Assembly (NCBI RefSeq): GCF_000315235.1
Contig: NZ_BALG01000349.1
Span: 1-35,756, forward strand
DNA from: Paenibacillus popilliae ATCC 14706
GTDB lineage: Bacteria; Bacillota; Bacilli; Paenibacillales; Paenibacillaceae
Length of the DNA: 35,756 bases
Direction: 5' to 3'
The notes under the pieces were generated by a model, which saw nothing but the letters and a program-made list of their open reading frames with translations, was not told the DNA's origin and ran no database searches. Each line of letters opens with the position of its first letter. Position 1 is the stretch's first letter. Shown one piece after another: positions 1 to 5,734 of the stretch. Position numbers and translations under genes: made by a program.

Positions 1-694
1 TCATGGTCTGTAAATGTAACCGGGAGACCCGACGTAAACTTTCGATTCCAAAAGAATTGCTGCTCATCGATTCCACCACGGTTACGGTAGGGAACTCCAG
101 CGACGCATTCAGCGAAGTGCGCGACTACACAGAAATGAAAATTCGAACGCTACTGAACAGAAGGAACAGAGACGAAAAAAGTAGCATCGGATGGCGGAGA
201 TGGAGTAACGAATACCTATATGGCGTTCTGGGGCTATACTGGGACTGGAAAGTCCATCCCCTGAAAAGCGCATACAGGTTCCGATGAAAGTGTCCGTCAT
301 TCGATAGGTCTCATAACCCTTTCGACGAAATTTACGGGGTGAGCTGCTTGAGGGAAAACCTCACGAGCAGTTCTTATGGGGAGGGGCTGGAAACGGGGCT
401 ACAGCACCGCGCCAGTCCTTTACCCGACAAGTCTTTTTCCGCTGGATCAAGCAACATGTAAACGTTCCTACGTTGTTCGGTACGACTGAAAATGCCGTAT
501 ATGGATAGCTATTTGGAGCCTTGATTACCTATGTTCTTCTCAAATGGCTGTATGATGTTACAAACACCGGCATGCCTCGGCATGCCGTTCTTTCGTTTGC
601 CCGGTTTGCCCGATTACTTGTTTTCTGTTCGCTTCCCGTGGAGTGGCAGTTACGGATTCATTGTATTCTATTAGGAGAATCCCGATTATTTTGA
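1..694 (+). pseudogene. IS4-family transposase, interrupted and degraded
   Basis: Two separated pieces of a DDE transposase are readable. Codons from base 3 to about 92 give a block ending LLLIDSTTVTVG, which holds the first catalytic Asp of IS4-type transposases. From about base 429, in another frame, comes the C-terminal block FFRWIKQHVNVPTLFG, then a TAG near 497, then LITYVLLKWLYD and more up to a stop at 692-694. Roughly the middle half of the protein, including the other catalytic acids, is missing and is replaced by group II intron sequence (93-428). The gene starts at or before the window edge. It cannot be active. The family is recognised from motifs; the exact IS name is not known. 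Confidence 0.8.
93..428 (+). mobile_element. 3' fragment of a group II intron (RT C-terminus plus domains V-VI)
   Basis: Codons 93-287 read EVRDYTEMKIRTLLNRR, then GWRRWSNEYLYGVLGLYWDW, which is the C-terminal tail typical of group II intron reverse transcriptases. Downstream, 341-373 fits domain V: an AGC-start stem closing on GCAGTTC, an internal bulge and a GAAA-type loop. Bases 374-428 resemble domain VI and end in the TTTACCCGAC typical of bacterial intron 3' ends. The 3' exon resumes at about 429 with transposase code. The catalytic RT domains and all of intron domains I-III are missing, so this is a 5'-truncated or internally deleted copy. By chance it reads in frame from the IS4 fragment. 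Confidence 0.8.
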
Positions 695-877
695 TATGGA
701 GTAATTTGGTTAATCAACAGGCCTGCTACACAAAGGATGAAATACCTTCTGAATGTTATCTTTTTTTATGTTGATATCACACAAAATAGGTAATTAGTAA
801 AAAAATGATTTCATTTCGCAAAACACATGGTAAAATATAGATAATTGAAAATTGCATTGCCGAAGGGAGGTGAAACT

Positions 878-1110
878 ATGAATACCGTTGCTGCGAAGCC
901 ACAGCGCTTGGGGGAGCTAATACAGTACTATCCCTTCAATCACCGACTGAAGACAGCTTAGACTTGGTAGAAAAGCTTGATCAGACAGCATTCACCGTGA
1001 AAAATGCTCCCATTCAACTATCTTTGTATCACCTCATCATTGACTACTCACGTCCCCACAGAATTATGCCTTATACTGCCAAAAGGATTTTACCAAAAGT
1101 ACAGGATTGA
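878..1110 (+). pseudogene. Unrecognised degenerate coding region
   Basis: A strong ribosome binding site (GAAGGGAGGTG) precedes an ATG at 878 that opens only 27 codons before a TAG at 959-961. A second frame is open across 880-1110 and ends with SLYHLIIDYSRPH, then a TGA at 1108-1110, but it has no start. Together they suggest a short gene broken by a frameshift near its start. I recognise no family. The flanks (695-877 and 1111-1250) are AT-rich and show no other gene. A 12-base direct repeat GAAAATTGCATT occurs at 847-858 and 1207-1218, just upstream of this start and of the toxin start. Confidence 0.3.
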
Positions 1111-1250
1111 ACGAAATGATTTCAGCAGATTTTTTTAAGCGATAAAGAACGAATACTGCTGCACTTTGGACTGAGCGTTCACGCTTATAGTCTTATGTAC
1201 TATCACGAAAATTGCATTCAGAAAACACTATATTACGAGGAGAAGAGAAT

Positions 1251-1689
1251 ATGAAAAAATTTATAGCCTTGGTATTAATTTTTGCTCTTTCATTTACAAG
1301 CCTTCCTCTTGCGTATGCAGATTTCGCGAATGGCACCTTGGTGCAGACTGAAACCGGATTCAAGCCGATAGAACACATCCGGGGAGCATCCGTTTGCTAC
1401 CCAGTCTGTTGCAAAGAGCTCTGGCAGGTCGGGAAGGCAGGCAAGACTTAAAGAGATCGCAAAAGATGACAAGGTTTCATCAGCATTGCATGGTGAGATT
1501 AAACGTGATATGAATGAAATTAAACAAGGTAAAAGGCCCACTATTAGAGTACCACAAGGGTATCAATTGGCCCACAGAAGAGGGTTTGAAGCAAGGAAAG
1601 GTTATGGGTATAGGTATAGCGATTTACAAATGATCAAAAACCATAGGACTCAACATAAGTATGATAATTATGGTCGAATAAGATATTGA
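1251..1689 (+). pseudogene. Collapsed polymorphic toxin: signal peptide/Hint start joined to type-8-like toxin domain
   Basis: The ATG at 1251 opens a Sec-type signal peptide (MKKFIALVLIFALSF, cleavage near AYA-D). It is followed by FANGTLVQTETGFKPIEHI, which matches the first block of Hint domains in polymorphic toxins. That frame stops at about 1451. From about 1381 another frame reads GEHPFATQSVAKSSGRSG (HPF is a later Hint block), then KEIAKDDKVSSALHGEIKRD and a C-terminal domain with GKRPTIRVPQGYQLAHRRG and HRTQHKYDNYGR, ending at 1689. This tail fits the polymorphic toxin type 8 (Ntox8-like, predicted RNase) family. Most of the delivery and processing region is gone, leaving a frameshifted remnant. 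Its neighbour 10 bases downstream is the probable immunity gene. Confidence 0.7.
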
Positions 1690-1699
1690 GGTGTTGTAG

Positions 1700-2074
1700 A
1701 TGAATGAAAAAGAATTTAACGCCGTAATAAAATTACCTGCAAATATTCGCTATGAGTACTTCATAAAAAAAGTTGTTAGTTGGGAAGAAGTTTGGGGACT
1801 TTTTGATGATGGATGGGCAATGACTGAGGATGATGATGGAAAATTAATGATGACATTTTGGCCAAAGAAAGAATTTGCAGAATTCTGTGTATTTGAAGAA
1901 TGGTCAGATTATAAACCTCAAAGTATCACATTAGATGAGTTCATAACTGACTGGTTACCAGGGTTGAAAAAGGATGGCTACAAACCTTCGATTTTTTGGA
2001 ACAGGGATGATTCAGCCGTTTTGGATATTGATATATTACTTGAAGATTTGAAAGAAGAACTCGAGAAATATTAA
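1700..2074 (+). CDS. DUF2750 protein, probable immunity protein
   Basis: An intact 124-residue acidic protein without signal peptide or membrane segment. Its motifs are RYEYFIKKVVSWEEVWGL, DDGWAM, then WPKKEFAEFCVFEEW, LDEFITDWLPGL and DG, which is the order I associate with DUF2750. The start follows a GAGGTG box six bases upstream and lies 10 bases after the toxin stop, so the two were once a toxin-immunity pair. Base composition is clearly more AT-rich than the backbone to the right, consistent with transfer. The immunity role is inferred from position; the family itself has no established function known to me. It appears retained although the toxin is broken. Confidence 0.7.
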   Translation: MNEKEFNAVIKLPANIRYEYFIKKVVSWEEVWGLFDDGWAMTEDDDGKLMMTFWPKKEFAEFCVFEEWSDYKPQSITLDEFITDWLPGLKKDGYKPSIFWNRDDSAVLDIDILLEDLKEELEKY

Positions 2075-2110
2075 TATTATGACCTTAGGGTATGCCAAGA
2101 GTTTGGTGTA

Positions 2111-2290
2111 GTGCGGCCGGGCAAGGTCGTTCATTCTAGTGGGTGGGAGTCCCATCAGGAAAAAGCCTAACCAGCAGTCCTGTAGCTAGTTCTTGGAGGT
2201 TATTCGGTAACGAATAACTTTAAGCGTAGAACGGCAAAATAGCGGGCCGAAAGCGAAAGCTGAAGTGATGAACACGGCTTGCCCGGCATA
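2111..2290 (+). mobile_element. 5' fragment of a group II intron (domain I)
   Basis: The segment opens with GTGCGGCCGGGCAAGG, a GUGYG-type group II intron 5' end. It continues with landmarks of domain I in bacterial introns: GGGAGTCCCATCAGG, AAGCCTAACCAGCAGTCCTG and GCCGAAAGCGAAAGCTGAAG. No intron ORF or domain V follows. The sequence passes into 2291-2434, where I recognise nothing, and then into an istB scrap on the other strand. The right boundary is approximate. With the 3' fragment at 93-428 this gives a 3'-end/5'-end order in the same orientation, so the two pieces are not one continuous intron here. Confidence 0.6.
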
Positions 2291-2434
2291 ATAGTTTGGA
2301 GTGATACTATAATTTGATAGAGGTGTTTTTTGCAAGTGAAATATGCTGAGTTTTGCTGCGAAAGTGCCAGGCTCCCTTGCCAGCCCAAACATTACTACGG
2401 AATGCGTTCCATTGCCTGCTTGAGGCGGAAACTC

Positions 2435-2739
2435 CATCTTTTTTAGTTTTTCCTGAAAGCGGCTAAGCGTACCGGCTGCAAACTTCTCTTGCAGCACCAC
2501 GACCAGATCGAAGGCACGGTAAAATTGCACTGCATCCCTTGCCGGCAAGCCTCAATCCCAAGCGCCGTCGCCATATGCGTCTTGCCCGTCCCCACCGCAC
2601 CCATGAGTAGCAGATTTTCTTTGCGCTTCAACCATGCCATCTCCCGCAAAAGCACCAACGTGCTCTCCCCGGGAAACGTAATGTGCGTGTCCACGTATCC
2701 GTCAAAGGTCTTCAGGTGCGGGAATCCAGCTTGCTGCAC
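2435..2739 (-). pseudogene. istB: IS21-family helper ATPase IstB, fragment
   Basis: Read leftward, the segment gives GFPHLKTFDGYVD, FPGESTLVLLREMAWL and LLLMGAVGTGKTHMATALG, with a Walker A motif, then CRQGMQ. This is the front half of IstB, the AAA+ target-selection partner of IS21 transposases. A frameshift near 2530 moves the reading to VQFYRAFDLVVVLQEKF and FQEKLKKM. Similarity ends at about 2435, before Walker B, and the first 40-50 residues are also missing. Not functional. Confidence 0.8.
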
Positions 2740-2862
2740 AAGCTTCTGTAACTGCTAAACTAGAATAAACAGATTTCGCTAAATAAGAATGAACAAAACG
2801 TGCCATACCCTTCCTATTAAGCTATCATAGAACTGGTAAATCCAACATCAGGGGGAAGCGGT

Positions 2863-2958
2863 GTGAAGAAAGAAGAAAGGTGGCCTATGTACTTCGTTAT
2901 TCAGGAACAGAAAAGGTTAGGATTGACAAGCACAATGAACAGTGCTTGGCCTGGCTAA
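2863..2958 (+). pseudogene. istA: IS21-family transposase IstA, N-terminal scrap
   Basis: A GTG at 2863, behind a GGGGGAAG box, opens KKEERWPMYFVIQEQKRLGL, which resembles the first residues of IstA. After about 25 residues the similarity is lost and a TAA follows at 2956-2958. The helix-turn-helix and DDE domains are absent. It points rightward while the istB scrap points leftward, so they come from two IS21-type insertions or from one that was rearranged. Confidence 0.5.
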
Positions 2959-2983
2959 GCCGCACGGGCAACGCCAAGATGCA

Positions 2984-3283
2984 TCAGTAATATAAATCGC
3001 CGTATCCGGAGACAACCCTGCGATCCTCCTCGTCGCGCTTGCGCTCTGCATACCCGCTCGCGATCAGCTTGTCGGAATTGCTGGTGACACCGCCGGGCGT
3101 AATGCCAATCGACTCCGCCAGGCCGGACACCTTCTGCGGTCCTTCGGTCGCCAACTTCACGAGGATATAAGTCTGGGAATCCGACAAGCGATCGTTGAAC
3201 TTCTTCTTCCGCAAGTACTGAATCTTGCGGGACACTCGCCAGAACAGCTGTTCGAACTGAATGAGATCCTCATTTCCCGCCAT
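2984..3283 (-). pseudogene. MarR-family regulator, 3'-truncated
   Basis: The ATG at 3283 has a good upstream site (AAAGGAGG). The product carries a MarR winged-helix: LSDSQTYILVKLATEGPQ, then VSGLAESIGITPGGVTSNSD for the recognition helix, and RKRDEEDRRVV at the wing. Immediately after RRVV the sequence diverges and stops (99 residues instead of about 140-150), so the wing end and the C-terminal dimerisation helix are missing. The break abuts the IS21 debris, which suggests an insertion or deletion removed the 3' end. DNA binding as a dimer is unlikely to survive. Confidence 0.75.
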
Positions 3284-3360
3284 TATCCAACCTCCTTTAC
3301 TTGCTATAATGACGTCAACCTTTTTATCGTTTTTCTTGCGATAGCATTCCCATTCGATTA

Positions 3361-3375
3361 CTTTACTAAGTAAAG
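3361..3375. promoter_or_regulatory. MarR-type palindromic operator candidate
   Basis: CTTTACT-A-AGTAAAG is a perfect 7+1+7 inverted repeat about 80 bases upstream of the truncated MarR gene. A second half-site, CTTTACTT (from about 3294), overlaps that gene's ribosome binding site. MarR proteins often autoregulate through such short palindromes. The intergenic region also serves the divergent amidase gene, so either could be the target. The role is inferred. Confidence 0.45.
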
Positions 3376-3494
3376 GAAGAATATTCCCTAATCATGTTGA
3401 AATCTCGCAACTTTTGTTCATGTTTTCCGTCTAATATATCGTCTGGCCTGAACACATAGACAGATAGGCTGGAACAATATGAAAGGATGTAGAG

Positions 3495-4988
3495 GTGAAG
3501 ATGAAAAAAAGGAAAAAAATGGGCATCTCTCTCGTGCTCATGTGGTTGTTACTGCTGTTTCCTCAGTTGGGACAAGCCGCTCCGACGGGAGCCTTGTACC
3601 TGGATGGCAATTCCATTTCATTGCCGGAGAAGATTACGTTAGTTCATTCGGTCACTTTGATTCCGGTTCGCGTCGTGTCGGAACAGTTGGGGTATAAGGT
3701 CGGTTGGGACCCGAAGACGAAGACGGTAGCCATAAATAATGACAGCAAACGATTGACTATGACCGTCGATTCGGAGACGGCAACGGTGAATGACAAGGAA
3801 GTCAAGCTGGACGTAGCGCCGATGCTGCAGAAGGGCACCACACTTGTGCCGCTGCGATTCATCGGGGAGAATATGGGATTGACAATAGAGTGGGACAAGG
3901 AGACCAAGTCGGTCTATCTGTTCACGTCTGAGGGTTCATCCGAAGTGATCACGCCAACGCCGGGCACCCCGGGCGGCGAGGATGCGAATGGAAGCGGCTC
4001 GAATTCGAACGACGCGAATGCTCAAGGCAACGTTGACAGTGCAGTGACCCCTCAAGAAGGGGATGCCCTAATCTCTGATTTTTCATTCATCGACAACAAG
4101 TTACATATCGCTGCTTCCCGCAGCGTCATTCCGAGCATGATGACGATGGACTCCCCGGATCGGGTCGTTGTCGACTTCCCGCAGGCCGTATTTTCCGATG
4201 AATTTAGGGAGAAATTCGGTTTCGACGGCGGCAGTCAGGGAGAATTGGACATAACGGACTCCCCGGACGTGCAGCGAATCCGCTATGCGATGTTCAGCGA
4301 TAATCCGAATACGGTTCGGTTCGTCATTGACTTGGACAATCCCTATCATGGGAACATCACCTATAATGAATCAGGGCTGACGACGGTCGAGATTATCGCA
4401 GGTACAGCAGATACCTCCGAACCGAAGCCTCCGATAAAGACGGACGGCAAGTATACGGTCGTTATCGACGCCGGGCACGGCGCGCATGATTCAGGTGCCG
4501 TGAGTGTGAAGAAGCGGTACGAGAAAGACTTCAATCTGTCGCTTGCGCTGAAGGTTGGCGAAATGCTGAGCCGGGACGACCGTTTCAATACGGTGCTGTC
4601 CCGCGAGGACGACACGTTCCTGCAGCTAAGTGAACGGGCGCAGATGGCGAACAGTCTGAATGCGGATCTGTTCGTGTCGATTCATGCGAACAGCGTTGAC
4701 AATAATTCTTCTGTGTCAGGCACAGAGACATACTACTGGCGCGCGGAGAGCAAGGCGTTCGCCGAGACGATGCACAAGCATTTAATAGAAGGAACGCAAT
4801 TCAGGGACCGCGGTGTCCGCAATGCGAATCATCATGTCACGAGAGAGACGAAAATGCCGGCCATTTTGCTTGAAGTCGGGTTTTTGACCAATGCCGCCGA
4901 AGAAGCCCAGCTTTTTGACGAACAATTCCAACAGCGCGTCGCAGACAACATCGTCAAGGGGATTCTTGATTATTTGGGTTTGTTCTGA
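3495..4988 (+). CDS. N-acetylmuramoyl-L-alanine amidase with stalk and AMIN domains
   Basis: Exported peptidoglycan amidase that cleaves the MurNAc-L-Ala bond. A signal peptide (about residues 1-29, ending GQAA-P) is followed by a copper-amine-oxidase-like N-terminal domain (about 35-145, with LIPVRVVSEQLG and LVPLRFIGENMG repeats), a Gly/Ser/Asn linker (about 150-185), an AMIN domain (about 190-300) and an Amidase_3 catalytic domain (about 320-497). The zinc ligands are visible as H328 (IDAGHG), E343 (RYEKDF) and H397 (SIHAN), with catalytic E460 (LLEVGFL). The GTG at 3495 has an AAAGGA site 7 bases upstream; the ATG at 3501 is an alternative. Complete and apparently functional; followed 63 bases later by a GerMN lipoprotein. 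Confidence 0.92.
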   Translation: MKMKKRKKMGISLVLMWLLLLFPQLGQAAPTGALYLDGNSISLPEKITLVHSVTLIPVRVVSEQLGYKVGWDPKTKTVAINNDSKRLTMTVDSETATVNDKEVKLDVAPMLQKGTTLVPLRFIGENMGLTIEWDKETKSVYLFTSEGSSEVITPTPGTPGGEDANGSGSNSNDANAQGNVDSAVTPQEGDALISDFSFIDNKLHIAASRSVIPSMMTMDSPDRVVVDFPQAVFSDEFREKFGFDGGSQGELDITDSPDVQRIRYAMFSDNPNTVRFVIDLDNPYHGNITYNESGLTTVEIIAGTADTSEPKPPIKTDGKYTVVIDAGHGAHDSGAVSVKKRYEKDFNLSLALKVGEMLSRDDRFNTVLSREDDTFLQLSERAQMANSLNADLFVSIHANSVDNNSSVSGTETYYWRAESKAFAETMHKHLIEGTQFRDRGVRNANHHVTRETKMPAILLEVGFLTNAAEEAQLFDEQFQQRVADNIVKGILDYLGLF

Positions 4989-5051
4989 GGATGAAAAACG
5001 CAACTTTTTGCTTCGTGTCGGTTAGGAACGGTGTAAAGGAGGTCATTACTG

Positions 5052-5633
5052 ATGAAAAATAAGAAGTGGTGGGGATTGGCTGCCATCGTTCTGTCGATCT
5101 CTGTGGTAACTGCGTGCGGCGCCAAGCCAACGACGAATGCCGGTCAGCCGGGGGTGCCTCCGACCGAGGTGCAGCCGGATCAATCGGATTCGAATCCGCA
5201 GACACCGAATCAGGAGGAGCCTGCGAACCAAGAGCGGGAGAAGCAGGAGCAGTCGATTACGGCTTATGTGTCTGATAGCGATCTGATGGGATTGAAATCG
5301 TACTCCGCCAAGATTCAATTCGCGGATGATGAAGAGAAATACAAACAAGCGTTGAAGGCGCTGCAGACGTCTGATCATCCGGAAGACATTCCGTTATGGA
5401 AAAAAATCGAATTCAAGTCGGTGAAGTTCAGCGACGGGACATTGACCATTGATATCCGGATTCCGGCCGATGCCCGTCTCGGCGCAGGAGGCGAGTCGTT
5501 CGCCATCGAAGCGTTGACGAAGACACTGTTCCAGTTCGATGAGATTCATGCGGTTGATGTGCTTGTAGACGGCCAAGCGGCCGAGAGCCTGATGGGGCAC
5601 GTCACGCTTGAGCATCCGTTCCATCGAGAATAA
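5052..5633 (+). CDS. GerMN-domain lipoprotein
   Basis: A 193-residue lipoprotein: signal peptide with lipobox VVTAC (Cys22), a disordered Pro/Gln/Glu-rich linker (about 25-75) and one GerMN domain (about 78-185; ITAYVSDSDL, LWKKIEFKSVKFSDGTLTID and ESFAIEALTKTLFQF). GerMN domains occur in the spore germination/coat protein GerM and in envelope lipoproteins. B. subtilis GerM has two such domains and this protein has one. The start has an AAAGGAGG site. It sits directly behind the amidase in the same direction, so a joint cell-wall role is plausible but inferred. Confidence 0.85.
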   Translation: MKNKKWWGLAAIVLSISVVTACGAKPTTNAGQPGVPPTEVQPDQSDSNPQTPNQEEPANQEREKQEQSITAYVSDSDLMGLKSYSAKIQFADDEEKYKQALKALQTSDHPEDIPLWKKIEFKSVKFSDGTLTIDIRIPADARLGAGGESFAIEALTKTLFQFDEIHAVDVLVDGQAAESLMGHVTLEHPFHRE

Positions 5634-5649
5634 TACGAATTTTTTTTGG

Positions 5650-5676
5650 GAATAGAGGCAGGAATTGCCCCTGTTC
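5650..5676 (+). terminator. Weak hairpin, possible terminator
   Basis: GAATAGAGGCA / TGCCCCTGTTC can pair with one mismatch and one wobble around a GGAAT loop. Only TTAT follows, so the U-tract is poor. It may attenuate readthrough from the GerMN gene into the SLH gene, or may be incidental. Confidence 0.3.
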
Positions 5677-5734
5677 TTATCGAAATTGAACTCCTATAGC
5701 AATTTTTTGGACTACTAGAGGAAGGGGTTTACAA

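Noticed and set aside
568-587. Palindrome CGGCATGCC-TC-GGCATGCCG as a terminator
   Set aside because: It lies inside the still readable transposase C-terminal frame (codons for NTGMPRHAV) and has only a weak T-rich tail, so a coding origin explains it.
2186-2434. Continuation of the istB frame as a 120-residue protein
   Set aside because: Similarity to IstB stops at KLKKM near 2435; the remaining residues run antisense into group II intron sequence and look like chance reading.
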